In this document: positions 1 through 8,401 of the stretch, piece by piece
How the letters are laid out: every line of letters begins with the position of its first letter
Numbering within the stretch: the stretch's first letter is position 1
Assembly: GCA_900102235.1 (NCBI GenBank)
Contig: FMVL01000009.1
Location: 104,466-168,465 of the forward strand
Direction of reading: 5' to 3'
DNA length: 64,000 bases
DNA from: Lachnospiraceae bacterium XBB2008
GTDB lineage: Bacteria; Bacillota; Clostridia; Lachnospirales; Lachnospiraceae
Notes under the pieces: generated by a model
Seen by the model: the letters and a program-made list of their open reading frames with translations, nothing else
Database searches by the model: none
Told to the model about the DNA's origin: nothing
Program-made: the position numbers and the translations under genes

Positions 1-174
1 GCTCCCGGCTGCCAGGTAGAGATCATAGAGGATGTGGGTCTAAACCGCAACCAGTGCATGCTGGAGACCGAGAACGGCATATTTGATGTCGGACTCGATA
101 CCCAACTGACCGAGCTCAGAAATAAACTGATGATACTCAGCTTTGATCCGAGCGGATCCGCACCGGAGGGCTGA
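1..174 (+). CDS. fliH: FliH, flagellar export ATPase regulator (C-terminal end only)
   Basis: Partial gene entering from the left edge; frame 1 is open to a TGA at 172-174 and gives the last 57 residues. The sequence carries a FliH/V-ATPase subunit E-like C-terminus (ETENGIFDVGLDTQL, then an amphipathic helix). FliH is known as the peripheral-stalk-like partner and inhibitor of the FliI ATPase at the export gate. Identity rests mainly on its position directly before fliI, from whose start it is separated by 2 nt, and on the conserved pattern of glycine and acidic residues. The N-terminal three quarters lie outside the window. Confidence 0.85.
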   Translation, partial: APGCQVEIIEDVGLNRNQCMLETENGIFDVGLDTQLTELRNKLMILSFDPSGSAPEG

Positions 175-176
175 AA

Positions 177-1490
177 GTGCAACCGGTCATAGATTTCGCG
201 AAATACGAAAAGGTTCTTGACGAGCCTCTGATCCGCAATATGGGACGGGTCGAAAACGTCATAGGCTTAAGCATTGAGTCCAAGGGACCCGAAGCCAAGC
301 TTGGCGACCTGTGCAAGATCTATACCGGATCGGATGATGAATTCATATATGCCGAGGTGATAGGGTTTAAGGACAGGAAGACTCTGCTTAGCCCGTATCA
401 GGCCACCGACGGTATATCCATAGGCTGTAAGGTCGAGAACACCAATGCCCCGCTAATGGTCACGGTTTCCGACAAGCTTCTCGGACATGTTCTGGACAGC
501 TTGGGGAATTGCGAGGAACTCGGATTTATAGAGGGCCCCAGAGTGGAGGTGGACACGCAGGCCATGGATGCCATGGACCGTGTGGTCATAGACGAGGTCC
601 TCTCACTCGGCGTAAAAGCGGTGGACGGACTGTTGACCATAGGCAAGGGCCAGCGTATCGGAATATTTGCAGGCTCGGGCGTGGGCAAGTCCACGCTGAT
701 GGGCATGTTTGCACGTAATACCAACGCCGATATCAATGTGATCGCCCTGATCGGCGAGCGTGGCAGGGAGGTCAAGGAGTTCATAGAAAGAGACTTAGGC
801 CCCGAAGGCATGGCCAGGTCGGTCGTTGTAGTCGCGACCAGCGACAGGACGGCACTTGAACGTAAAAAAGCGGCGATGACGGCTACTGCTATCGCGGAGT
901 ATTTCAGGGATCAGGGCAGGGATGTCCTGTTGATGATGGATTCCCTTACACGTTTTTCCATGGCTCAGAGAGAGATCGGTCTGGCCAGTGGCGAACCCCC
1001 TGTTTCCAGAGGTTATCCGCCGAGCGTATACTCTCAGATGCCCAGGCTCCTGGAGCGTGCAGGCAAGAATTCCAAAGGATCGATCACGGGGCTGTATACG
1101 GTACTCGTGGACGGCGATGATTTTAACGAACCCATCACCGATACCGCCAGAGGAATACTGGACGGGCATATAGTTCTGGACCGTAAACTTGCCCAGAAAA
1201 ACCATTATCCGGCAATAGACGTGCTGGCTTCCGTATCGAGGTGCATGTCCGGTCTGGTCTCCAAGGAGCATAAGCGCTATGCGGGCAAGCTTAAGAGCAC
1301 GATGGCCACTTATCGCGAGGCTGAGGATCTGATCAATATCGGAGCATACAAATCCGGATCGAATCCCGATATCGACTATTCGATCAGAATGAACGGGCCG
1401 ATCAATGAGTTCCTGTGTCAGGAAACGGACGAAAAACTGACCTTCGAAGACGCATACGAACAGCTTGCCCGGATGTTTGCCGAAGAGTAG
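177..1490 (+). CDS. fliI: FliI, flagellum-specific type III export ATPase
   Basis: 437 aa, the normal family length. It hydrolyses ATP to help unfold and deliver flagellar substrates to the export gate on the cytoplasmic side. The Walker A motif GSGVGKST lies at about residues 166-173, followed by the RDLGPEGMARSVVVVATSD segment and the Walker B region LLMMDSLTRF, then SRGYPPSVYSQMPRLLERAG as in F1-beta-like export ATPases. I chose the GTG start at 177 because GGAGGG sits 6 nt upstream inside the end of fliH; an ATG at 240 would remove the beta-barrel start. Nearly overlapping with fliH, so translationally coupled. Confidence 0.97.
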   Translation: MQPVIDFAKYEKVLDEPLIRNMGRVENVIGLSIESKGPEAKLGDLCKIYTGSDDEFIYAEVIGFKDRKTLLSPYQATDGISIGCKVENTNAPLMVTVSDKLLGHVLDSLGNCEELGFIEGPRVEVDTQAMDAMDRVVIDEVLSLGVKAVDGLLTIGKGQRIGIFAGSGVGKSTLMGMFARNTNADINVIALIGERGREVKEFIERDLGPEGMARSVVVVATSDRTALERKKAAMTATAIAEYFRDQGRDVLLMMDSLTRFSMAQREIGLASGEPPVSRGYPPSVYSQMPRLLERAGKNSKGSITGLYTVLVDGDDFNEPITDTARGILDGHIVLDRKLAQKNHYPAIDVLASVSRCMSGLVSKEHKRYAGKLKSTMATYREAEDLINIGAYKSGSNPDIDYSIRMNGPINEFLCQETDEKLTFEDAYEQLARMFAEE

Positions 1491-1516
1491 CCCCTTACCG
1501 GAACGGGTAGATACAT

Positions 1517-1963
1517 ATGGCTGTATTCAGATACAGACTTCAGAATATACTGAATATCAAAGAACAGCTTAAAACTCAGGCTGAGATGGAGTTTGGCTTT
1601 GCACAGGCCAAACTGAACGAGGAAGAGGAGAGGCTGAGACTCCTTAAGGAACGGAGAGAGGGGTACATCGAAGAAGGACGCCGGATGCGCATGGAAGTGC
1701 TCGATGTCCGGAAACTCGCAGAGAACGAGAGATCCGTCAAAGCGATGGATGAGTTTGTCGAAGGCCAGAGAGAGAATGTCAGACTGGCCGAGAGGGCGGT
1801 CGAAGCCGCCAGAGCGAAACTCACCGAAGCAATGAAAGAAGTCAAGATCCAGGAGAAACTCAGAGAGCAGGCTTTTGAAGCTTTTCTTGAAGAACAGAAA
1901 GTTGCGGAAGCCAAAGAGATAGATGAACTTGTCAGTTACCGTTACGGGCAAAAAGGAAGTTAA
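1517..1963 (+). CDS. fliJ: FliJ, flagellar export chaperone/coupling protein
   Basis: 148 aa, almost entirely predicted coiled coil rich in E, R, K and A, opening with FRYRLQNILNIKEQ, the usual FliJ start. FliJ is known to occupy the central-stalk position of the FliI hexamer and to couple ATPase to the FlhA gate. It lies 26 nt after fliI and 5 nt before the next gene. Its ribosome binding site is weak, which suggests translation depends partly on upstream coupling. Sequence conservation in FliJ is low, so the call relies on coiled-coil character, length and position. Confidence 0.92.
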   Translation: MAVFRYRLQNILNIKEQLKTQAEMEFGFAQAKLNEEEERLRLLKERREGYIEEGRRMRMEVLDVRKLAENERSVKAMDEFVEGQRENVRLAERAVEAARAKLTEAMKEVKIQEKLREQAFEAFLEEQKVAEAKEIDELVSYRYGQKGS

Positions 1964-1968
1964 GACAG

Positions 1969-2847
1969 ATGGCTGATGAAGCGGTATTAGATCCCGAAGA
2001 AGAGAAAAAACAGATACGGGAAGAAAAGAAAGCTCTGAAAAAAGAGCAGAAAGCAGCTCAAAAGGAAGCCAAAGCCAGAGCCAAGGAGATAGCCAAGCGT
2101 GAAGACGAACTCGATGACGATGACGCGGGCGGTTTATCGATAGCCATGGTCACTATCATCATAATAGTGATCTGGATCGCCATCCTTGCACTATTGATCA
2201 AACTGGATGTGGGCGGACTGGGCTCTACCGTAATGCGCCCTCTGATCAAGGACGTTCCTGTTCTTAATGCGATACTTCCCGCCGAATCAAGCCTCGGCAG
2301 TAATCTGGAGACTACCGCCGAAGAAGATCCTTACATGGGATTCACTTCACTCGATGAGGCTGTGGCTTATATCAGACAGCTGGAGCGCGAGATGTCCGAA
2401 ATGCAGAACAACTCCGGCAACGACTCCGCACGTGTGGAAGCTCTGGAAGCCGAGATAGAGAGGCTTCAGACTTTCGAAAAGGCTCAGGTGGAGTTCCAGC
2501 GCATCAAGGATGAATTCTACAACGAAGTCATATATGCCGAGAACGGACCGGGCATAGAACAGTACAAGAAATACTACGAATCCATAGATCCCGAGAAAGC
2601 GGAAGCGCTGTATCAGCAGGTCATCATGCAGGTTGAGAAAGATAAGGAGATGGAGGATTATGTGGCTGCATATTCGGCCATGAAGCCGAAGGAAGCCGCC
2701 AAGATATTCGAAGCCATGACCGATAATCTTGCTTTGGCAGCCAGGATCCTCGAAAATATGGACTCCGACAGCCGCGGTAAGATACTTGGTGCCATGGATC
2801 AGGATGTGGCTGCAAAGATAACGAAATTAATGGATCCCGAAGGTTAA
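1969..2847 (+). CDS. ylxF: YlxF/MotE-like membrane protein with MgtE-N-like C-terminus
   Basis: 292 aa. Order seen: a highly charged N-terminal stretch (lysine/glutamate-rich, about residues 10-50), one membrane helix (about 57-80, MVTIIIIVIWIAILALLI), a coiled coil (about 125-185), and a C-terminal helical domain (about 230-290) resembling the MgtE intracellular N domain (MKPKEAAKIFEAM and MDSDSRGKILGAM). This layout matches YlxF of Bacillus, in the same fliJ-fliK slot, and MotE-type flagellar chaperones. The precise role is not established. The stop codon overlaps the -35 element of the probable flagellar-sigma promoter for fliK. Confidence 0.8.
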   Translation: MADEAVLDPEEEKKQIREEKKALKKEQKAAQKEAKARAKEIAKREDELDDDDAGGLSIAMVTIIIIVIWIAILALLIKLDVGGLGSTVMRPLIKDVPVLNAILPAESSLGSNLETTAEEDPYMGFTSLDEAVAYIRQLEREMSEMQNNSGNDSARVEALEAEIERLQTFEKAQVEFQRIKDEFYNEVIYAENGPGIEQYKKYYESIDPEKAEALYQQVIMQVEKDKEMEDYVAAYSAMKPKEAAKIFEAMTDNLALAARILENMDSDSRGKILGAMDQDVAAKITKLMDPEG

Positions 2848-2871
2848 GAGATGTTATTCCGGATCCGATAT
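2845..2871 (+). promoter_or_regulatory. Probable flagellar sigma (sigma-D/FliA type) promoter for fliK
   Basis: TAAG at 2845-2848, a spacer of exactly 15 nt, then TCCGATAT at 2864-2871. The known Bacillus sigma-D consensus is TAAA-N15-GCCGATAT, so each box has one mismatch. It lies in the 87-nt gap before fliK, one of the longer gaps in the early operon. An overlapping TATAAT at 2869-2874 has no recognisable -35 partner. Confidence 0.55.
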
Positions 2872-2934
2872 AATAAATGTATGGGGCGATACTGACCATA
2901 CAAAGCACATTGAAAAGTACAAAGGAGGAACCAA

Positions 2935-4461
2935 ATGACTACTGTACCTGTAACTGACTTGGGCCTCAGGGTGCCTACAGTCAACGAAACAGGCGGTACT
3001 CCTCCGGTGAACGGGCAGGACTTCATGGGTAAGTTCAGATCCGCGATCGAATCGCAGGCATCGGCTCTGAATATCGAGCAGGCACAGCCGCAGGATACGA
3101 CACAGACCCGGACTTCAACTCAGACAGACGAAGCCCCGAAGGAAGTCGACAGAACTCCCAAAGCTTCACCCGACAGGGAAAGCGTTAAGAGTAATGTTGA
3201 GAAACAGCCCACCAAAACCGGTAAGGATGAGGTAACCGCTGAAGATGCCGAAAAGGAAGCCGAGACGATCTCTCCCGAAACAGTGGAAGTGATCGAAGAG
3301 GCAGTAGAGCAGATAGTTAACGAGATCGCACAGATGCTCGACTTAACTCCCGAAGAAGTACAGTCCGTAATAGATGATATGGGACTTACTACAGCCGATC
3401 TGCTCGATCCCGTAAACATGACCGGACTGGTCACCAAACTTTCGGGTAATCAGGATGCAGTCGCACTGCTGACAGACGACAGTCTTTATCAGACACTTGG
3501 AACCCTTCAGGAATTCGTGACAGACACGAGAGAAGACCTCATGGATAAGCTGGACCTATCGCAGGAAGCCTTGAATGAGGTGCTGATCCGGACAGAAGAG
3601 CCGGTACAGCAACCGAGTGAAGCTGACATGGATCCGATCCCCGCAGAGCCGATTCCCGCAGAAGTTAAACCTGCAGTGGAAAATCCTCTCGAGGGAATGA
3701 AGGATTATAAGATGACCACTACAGTCGACGGCGAAACAGTCACGATGGACGTAAGAGTAGATGATACTACCGGAGCCCAGACCGTGACGGACGTGACAAG
3801 AAGTGATCCACAGCAGTCTGAACAACAGAGGCAACCGTCTGAACAAAACTTCGGACAGGAGACGAAACGAGAAGACTCCCCCGAAGTTCCCCTCTTTACC
3901 CAGACAACAACACAACTTAATACAGAGAATATACAGGACTTCACGGCAATGACCGAAGAAGTCACCGGCTTCAGAACTGAGGCTGCGGATATAGCCGAAC
4001 AGATCATGGAAAGCATGAGGGCCAATATCAGAGCCGATGTTACCGAACTTGAGATGAATCTTCATCCCGCAAGCCTCGGAAATGTGAGAGTCAATCTTCA
4101 GGCACAGAACGGACAGATCACAGCACAGTTCCTGGCACAGAACGAAACCGTAAGGGCAGCGATCGAGAGCCAGGTCGTTCAGCTCAGAGAATCACTTGAG
4201 GCACAGGGAATAAAGATCGAACAGGTGGAAGTCGCAGTTGCCAGCCAGGGATTCGACAGAAACAGAGATAACTCGCAGGGACAGGGCGGATCCGCAGATA
4301 ACGGACAGCAACCCGGAGGAAGGATCGGAAGGGCAGGCAGGATCCGCAGGATCGACTTAAACGCCATGGAAGGCGAGGAGATGGAAGATCTCGATGATGC
4401 CGACAGGATAGCAGCCGAGATGATGGCAAGCGAAGGCAACACAGTCGACTACACAGTATAA
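2935..4461 (+). CDS. fliK: FliK, hook-length control protein
   Basis: 508 aa. FliK acts as the secreted molecular ruler that ends hook growth and switches export specificity through FlhB. The first 340 residues are low-complexity and rich in E, T, Q, P and S, as expected for an exported, largely unfolded ruler. The C-terminal hook-control domain begins near residue 370 (ELEMNLHPASLGNVRVNLQ, then QFLAQNETVRAAIESQ and LRESLEAQGI), which is the conserved Flg_hook signature. A strong AAAGGAGG precedes ATG 2935. Preceded by a probable flagellar-sigma promoter and followed 19 nt later by flgD. Confidence 0.93.
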   Translation: MTTVPVTDLGLRVPTVNETGGTPPVNGQDFMGKFRSAIESQASALNIEQAQPQDTTQTRTSTQTDEAPKEVDRTPKASPDRESVKSNVEKQPTKTGKDEVTAEDAEKEAETISPETVEVIEEAVEQIVNEIAQMLDLTPEEVQSVIDDMGLTTADLLDPVNMTGLVTKLSGNQDAVALLTDDSLYQTLGTLQEFVTDTREDLMDKLDLSQEALNEVLIRTEEPVQQPSEADMDPIPAEPIPAEVKPAVENPLEGMKDYKMTTTVDGETVTMDVRVDDTTGAQTVTDVTRSDPQQSEQQRQPSEQNFGQETKREDSPEVPLFTQTTTQLNTENIQDFTAMTEEVTGFRTEAADIAEQIMESMRANIRADVTELEMNLHPASLGNVRVNLQAQNGQITAQFLAQNETVRAAIESQVVQLRESLEAQGIKIEQVEVAVASQGFDRNRDNSQGQGGSADNGQQPGGRIGRAGRIRRIDLNAMEGEEMEDLDDADRIAAEMMASEGNTVDYTV

Positions 4462-4480
4462 AGCGTGAAAGGAGCAACAC

Positions 4481-5125
4481 ATGAGCGCAATAGCACATAT
4501 AGAAAACGGTGAGATAGTATCAAGTGCTACCCAGGATTCCTTAAGCAAAGCCAAGGCCGGGACAGCCAATAAAGATGATTTTCTCCAGCTTCTTGTGGCT
4601 CAGATGAAATATCAGGATCCCATGGAGCCTACGGAGAACACCGAATGGGTTTCCCAGTATGCTCAGTTCTCACAGGTTGAAGAACTCCAGAACATGGCAA
4701 CAAGCATGTCGCTCCAGAGAGCTTCCGGACTTGTAGGACAGACAGTCATCATGAATGTCGAGGATTCCAAGGGTGAAGCAACCGAAGTTGAAGGCAATGT
4801 GGATTTTGTATCATACGAAGGCGGAAACGCTTACCTGTCAATAAACGGCGAACTCTACGCCATGAGCGACTTAAAGCACGTCGTGGACAGCAAATACATC
4901 GCAGCCATGGACAATGCCAAGGGATTCATTGAAGCACTCGGAAAACTTCCCGACATCAACACCCTGGCCCTTCAGGATAAAGCACAGGTTGAGGATGTTG
5001 CAGCAAAATACTACAACTTAAGCGACTGGGAAAAATCACTTCTCGGAAGCGACGAGTTCAAGAATAAACTCGAAAACTACGTTTCAAGGATGATAGCTCT
5101 TGTCAAGGAAAGCGAAGAAAGCTGA
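4481..5125 (+). CDS. flgD: FlgD, hook-capping/assembly scaffold protein
   Basis: 214 aa. FlgD caps the growing hook so that FlgE subunits can polymerise. The conserved N-terminal segment is clear: FLQLLVAQMKYQDPMEPTEN around residues 31-50, then QYAQFSQVEELQNMA. The middle contains a short beta-rich stretch (SYEGGNAYLSINGELYAM); the C-terminus is helical and lacks a long Ig-like domain, as in clostridial forms. AAAGGAG lies upstream of ATG 4481. Set between fliK and flgE as in other Firmicutes. Confidence 0.95.
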   Translation: MSAIAHIENGEIVSSATQDSLSKAKAGTANKDDFLQLLVAQMKYQDPMEPTENTEWVSQYAQFSQVEELQNMATSMSLQRASGLVGQTVIMNVEDSKGEATEVEGNVDFVSYEGGNAYLSINGELYAMSDLKHVVDSKYIAAMDNAKGFIEALGKLPDINTLALQDKAQVEDVAAKYYNLSDWEKSLLGSDEFKNKLENYVSRMIALVKESEES

Positions 5126-5148
5126 GATAAGAGCACAGAGGTAAGAAT

Positions 5149-5559
5149 ATGCAGGTCATAAACAATCATATAAATATAAATCAGGCAGCCGAACAGCTCC
5201 TGAATAAAAGTGAAAAGACCGGCATTTCCGCTGAGAACGGCACATCGGGATTATCCTTTCAGGATATCCTGCGAGGCAAGGTGGAAGCCCCCGCGCAGGA
5301 ACCGATATCCCTTAAATTTTCCAAGCATGCCGCAGGCAGGCTGGAGGACCGGAACATCCGGATGACGGATTCCCAGTTGGAAAGACTGACCGAAGGAGCG
5401 GTCAGGGCGCAGATGAAAGGAATCAAGGACTCACTTGTCATGGTCGATTCACTGGCATTTATCGTGAACGTACCCAATCAGACGGTAGTCACAGCCATGG
5501 ATCAGACAGAGACTAATGACAACATTTTCACCAATATAGACGGTGCAGTAATAGCTTAA
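5149..5559 (+). CDS. TIGR02530-type flagellar operon protein
   Basis: 136 aa. The core KFSKHAAGRLEDRNIRMTD (about residues 60-80) followed by LVMVDSLAFIVNVPNQTVVTA is the hallmark of the small flagellar-operon family annotated TIGR02530, almost always placed between flgD and flgE in Firmicutes and spirochaetes. Its biochemical role is unclear to me; a hook-assembly function is implied by position. The first 50 residues are polar and poorly conserved. It has its own RBS (AGAGGTAAG) and lies 24 nt before flgE. Confidence 0.85.
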   Translation: MQVINNHININQAAEQLLNKSEKTGISAENGTSGLSFQDILRGKVEAPAQEPISLKFSKHAAGRLEDRNIRMTDSQLERLTEGAVRAQMKGIKDSLVMVDSLAFIVNVPNQTVVTAMDQTETNDNIFTNIDGAVIA

Positions 5560-5583
5560 TATAAGCGAGGAGGTAATTGCCTT

Positions 5584-7188
5584 ATGATGAGATCACTTTT
5601 TTCCGGCGTTGCAGGTCTTAAGACCCACCAGACGAGGATGGACGTAATAGGTAACAATATAGCAAACGTTAACACTACAGCATACAAGTCACAGTCGATG
5701 ACATTCCAGGATCTGCTGTATCAGACAACGCAGAACGCATCTGCAGCCAATGCCAATACCGGTGCCGGCGGTATCAACGCCCGCCAGATCGGTCTCGGTG
5801 CCAAGACAGGTGCCATCTCCACAGCGATCACCCAGCAGGGTAGTGCACAGTCAACAAGCAATCCTTTTGATATCATGATCACCGGCGACAGCTTCTTCGT
5901 AGTATCAAACGGATCCGATAACTTCTTCACCAGAGACGGTTCCTTCTGTGTGGACGGTGTGGGAAACCTCGTTATGAGCTCTACCGGTTACACGGTAATG
6001 GGATGGCAGTCCGATGCTGACGGAAACGTTATCCAGGATAAGGTTTCTCCCTTACGTATCATGTCAGCTGAGAATATGGTATATCCTCCGGAAGCTACCA
6101 GCCTCGGTTATGTGACCGGTATCGTGGACAGAAACGATATTCAGGTTTCCTCTTCGACCGGACGTGTTATCGGACTTAGCTTCTACGATAACCTCGGATA
6201 TCAGTACAATGCCAGATTCTCCATCCATGAGATCGACGGCTCAAACGGCGAGTTCTATATCCAGCTCGACAAGATCCTGGATTCGACCGGTGAGGAAGTG
6301 ACCGGCACGGGCGCAGGATTCGGCGATAACGTAAACTATACCGCAAAGAATTCATACACAAAGCTCGCACAGGGATATGAACTTGAGGAGTATCAAGATA
6401 CATCTACTCCTCCGGTCACGAAGTACAGAGTCAATCAGATTGATTCGACCACGACTCCTCCCACCAAGACACCTGTTACGGGTGATGCGGCTATCGCTGT
6501 TGCATTCGGTATCGATACCACTACCGTGGATACCTACGCTTTTGACGAGAACACAGGTACATTCAATACGACCAAGGCCATGACCGCAGGCAATGCGGCA
6601 TATCTTCAGTTTGACAAGAATACCGGTTATTTCAGCGGTATCGGAACTACTGCTGCCGGACTCAGCGCCGATGATGCTACGATGCAGCTTAAGTTTGCAG
6701 CCAATAATGCAAACTTCTCACCCATCACGATCGACTTCTCGACCACCACGATGTTCAACAACAACGGAACATCCACAGTCGGTGCCGTAAACGGTAACGT
6801 AGCAGGCCTCGGAACCGGTAGAAGGCTCGGAGAACTCTCCGGTGTATCGGTATCCAAGGACGGTATCATCACCGGTACATACGATAACGGACAGAGCAAG
6901 ATCCTCGGCCAGATCGCAGTTGCTGCATTCGCAAATGCAGCAGGTCTTGAGAAGGCAGGTGACAACCTCTATACCTCGACTCCCAACTCCGGCGAGTTTG
7001 ACGGTATCGGTATCGATATCACGGCTAACGGCGATTACATGACCAGCGGCGTTCTCGAGATGAGTAACGTAGACCTGGCGAACGAGTTCACGACCATGAT
7101 CACCACACAACGTGGTTTCCAGGCCAACTCACGTATCATCACCGTATCCGATACGCTTCTTGAAGAACTTACCAACCTTAAGAGATAG
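5584..7188 (+). CDS. flgE: FlgE, flagellar hook protein
   Basis: 534 aa, exported through the flagellar type III system and polymerised into the hook. The N-terminal rod/hook signature RSLFSGVAGLKTHQTRMDVI and GNNIANVNTTAYK is present, and the C-terminus ends in ELTNLKR with a matching amphipathic helix (FTTMITTQRGFQANSRII). The central region (about residues 190-420) is an expanded T/G-rich insert, making this protein much longer than the roughly 260-residue Bacillus form. ATG 5584 is preferred over 5587 because AGGAGG lies 10 nt upstream. A probable promoter and hairpin follow directly. Confidence 0.96.
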   Translation: MMRSLFSGVAGLKTHQTRMDVIGNNIANVNTTAYKSQSMTFQDLLYQTTQNASAANANTGAGGINARQIGLGAKTGAISTAITQQGSAQSTSNPFDIMITGDSFFVVSNGSDNFFTRDGSFCVDGVGNLVMSSTGYTVMGWQSDADGNVIQDKVSPLRIMSAENMVYPPEATSLGYVTGIVDRNDIQVSSSTGRVIGLSFYDNLGYQYNARFSIHEIDGSNGEFYIQLDKILDSTGEEVTGTGAGFGDNVNYTAKNSYTKLAQGYELEEYQDTSTPPVTKYRVNQIDSTTTPPTKTPVTGDAAIAVAFGIDTTTVDTYAFDENTGTFNTTKAMTAGNAAYLQFDKNTGYFSGIGTTAAGLSADDATMQLKFAANNANFSPITIDFSTTTMFNNNGTSTVGAVNGNVAGLGTGRRLGELSGVSVSKDGIITGTYDNGQSKILGQIAVAAFANAAGLEKAGDNLYTSTPNSGEFDGIGIDITANGDYMTSGVLEMSNVDLANEFTTMITTQRGFQANSRIITVSDTLLEELTNLKR

Positions 7189-7190
7189 GG

Positions 7191-7219
7191 TTGACATAAC
7201 AACTAAAGCGGCTTAATAT
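7191..7219 (+). promoter_or_regulatory. Candidate vegetative (sigma-A) promoter after flgE
   Basis: A perfect TTGACA at 7191-7196, a 17-nt spacer, and TAATAT at 7214-7219 (4 of 6 to TATAAT). It starts 2 nt after the flgE stop codon and would drive flbD and the mot genes, with a short leader that contains the hairpin at 7242-7267. Confidence 0.45.
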
Positions 7220-7241
7220 AACACTCATACAGCTTGATTTC

Positions 7242-7275
7242 GGGGAACTGCCTTCGGGCAGCTCCCCTTTAGGGT
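7242..7275 (+). terminator. UUCG-capped hairpin between flgE and flbD
   Basis: An 11-bp stem, 7242-7252 with 7257-7267, closes on a TTCG tetraloop flanked by C and G, the exceptionally stable CUUCGG cap. There is one A/C mismatch. Downstream is TTT, then AGGG, then TTTTT, so the T-run is interrupted; it may be a partial terminator, attenuator or RNA-stability element rather than a full stop within the operon. Confidence 0.6.
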
Positions 7276-7330
7276 TTTTGGGAATCGCGATCCGAGGCAT
7301 GGGTGCATGCCGTTTACATGGAGGTTTAAC

Positions 7331-7513
7331 ATGATCGAAGTAACCAAGATAAACGGGGTGAAAGTCCTCATAAATCCTGACCTTATCGAACTGGTCGAGG
7401 AAACCCCGGATACCGTTGTTTCGTTCACTACGGGCAGGAAAATTATCATAAAAGAAAGTAGACAAGATATTAAAGATTTAGTAAAATCGTATAGAAAGGA
7501 TATTTTTGCATAG
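7331..7513 (+). CDS. flbD: FlbD, small flagellar protein
   Basis: 60 aa. The sequence MIEVTKINGVKVLINPDLIE followed by VEETPDTVVSFTTGRKIIIK is the clear FlbD/YlzI family pattern, present in most Firmicute and spirochaete fla operons between flgE and motA or fliL. A very good RBS (GGAGGT at 7319-7324) precedes ATG 7331. Function is unknown beyond association with flagellar genes. It is separated from flgE by 142 nt holding a candidate promoter and a hairpin, so it may begin a separately controlled transcript. Confidence 0.9.
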   Translation: MIEVTKINGVKVLINPDLIELVEETPDTVVSFTTGRKIIIKESRQDIKDLVKSYRKDIFA

Positions 7514-7597
7514 AATCAGCCGTGTCCTTAGGGAAAAAGGGATACTATGGCTTGTTTTTGTGCGTTGATACCCTAATCTTACTTACGGAGAATTACT

Positions 7598-8401
7598 GTG
7601 GATATAGCTTCACTGCTTGGCCTTGTCATTTGTCTGGGCCTCGTTATATTCGGAATCACCTTTGGCAACAGCTTCAGCGTTATCATAAACTTCCTGGATG
7701 CACCTTCGGCGCTCATCACGTTCGGTGGCGCTTTCTGTTGTATTCTTGCCGCGAATTCCATACCCAGTTTCGTCAGCGGCCTTAAGTCGTTTAAACTGAT
7801 ACTCAAGGTTCCTAACTTCAACACCGGAGAGATCATAGGCAAGATCATCGAACTTTCCAACGTTGCTCGTAAAGAGGGACTGCTCGCACTCGAAGAAGCT
7901 GCAGGCAATCTGGACGATCCCTTCCTGAAGAAGGGCATCATGCTCGTTGTAGACGGTACGGATCCCGAACTTGTCCGCGGCATCATGGAAACCGAACTCG
8001 TGTCCATAGAGGACAGACACAAAGGATGTATAGGATTCTGGGAAGACCTCGGATCCATGGGTCCTGCCTGGGGTATGATCGGTACCCTTGTCGGACTGGT
8101 TAACATGCTCCAGAACATGGACGATCCTTCAAGTATCGGTCCTGCGATGGCGGTCGCGTTGCTGACTACATTGTACGGATCCATGCTTGCCAACTGGATA
8201 TGCGCACCTGTCGGCATGAAGCTCAAGAAGAACAATGCGATAGAGATGCAGGCCAAAGAGATAGAGATAGAGGGACTTCTGTCGATCCAGGCAGGAGAGA
8301 ACCCCCGTGTCATAGAGGAGAAGCTCAAGTCATTCCTTTCACCTAAGGACAGAGAGGGAATAGGAGCTGACGCAGGCGGCGGAGGTGGAGAAGATGGCTA
8401 A
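7598..8401 (+). CDS. motA: MotA, flagellar stator ion-channel subunit
   Basis: 267 aa with four membrane helices (about residues 5-22, 30-48, 145-168 and 178-200). With MotB it forms the ion-conducting stator that drives rotation. The large cytoplasmic loop includes the charged segment that contacts FliG, and the conserved WGMIGTLVGLVNMLQNMDDP around helix 3 is present. The start is GTG 7598 with ACGGAG 7 nt upstream. The end overlaps motB by 8 nt. Whether H+ or Na+ is used cannot be told from sequence reading alone. Confidence 0.95.
   Translation: MDIASLLGLVICLGLVIFGITFGNSFSVIINFLDAPSALITFGGAFCCILAANSIPSFVSGLKSFKLILKVPNFNTGEIIGKIIELSNVARKEGLLALEEAAGNLDDPFLKKGIMLVVDGTDPELVRGIMETELVSIEDRHKGCIGFWEDLGSMGPAWGMIGTLVGLVNMLQNMDDPSSIGPAMAVALLTTLYGSMLANWICAPVGMKLKKNNAIEMQAKEIEIEGLLSIQAGENPRVIEEKLKSFLSPKDREGIGADAGGGGGEDG

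Noticed and set aside
2869..2874. Perfect TATAAT as a sigma-A -10 box before fliK
   Set aside because: No -35 candidate lies 16-18 nt upstream; the same bases fit a flagellar-sigma promoter better.
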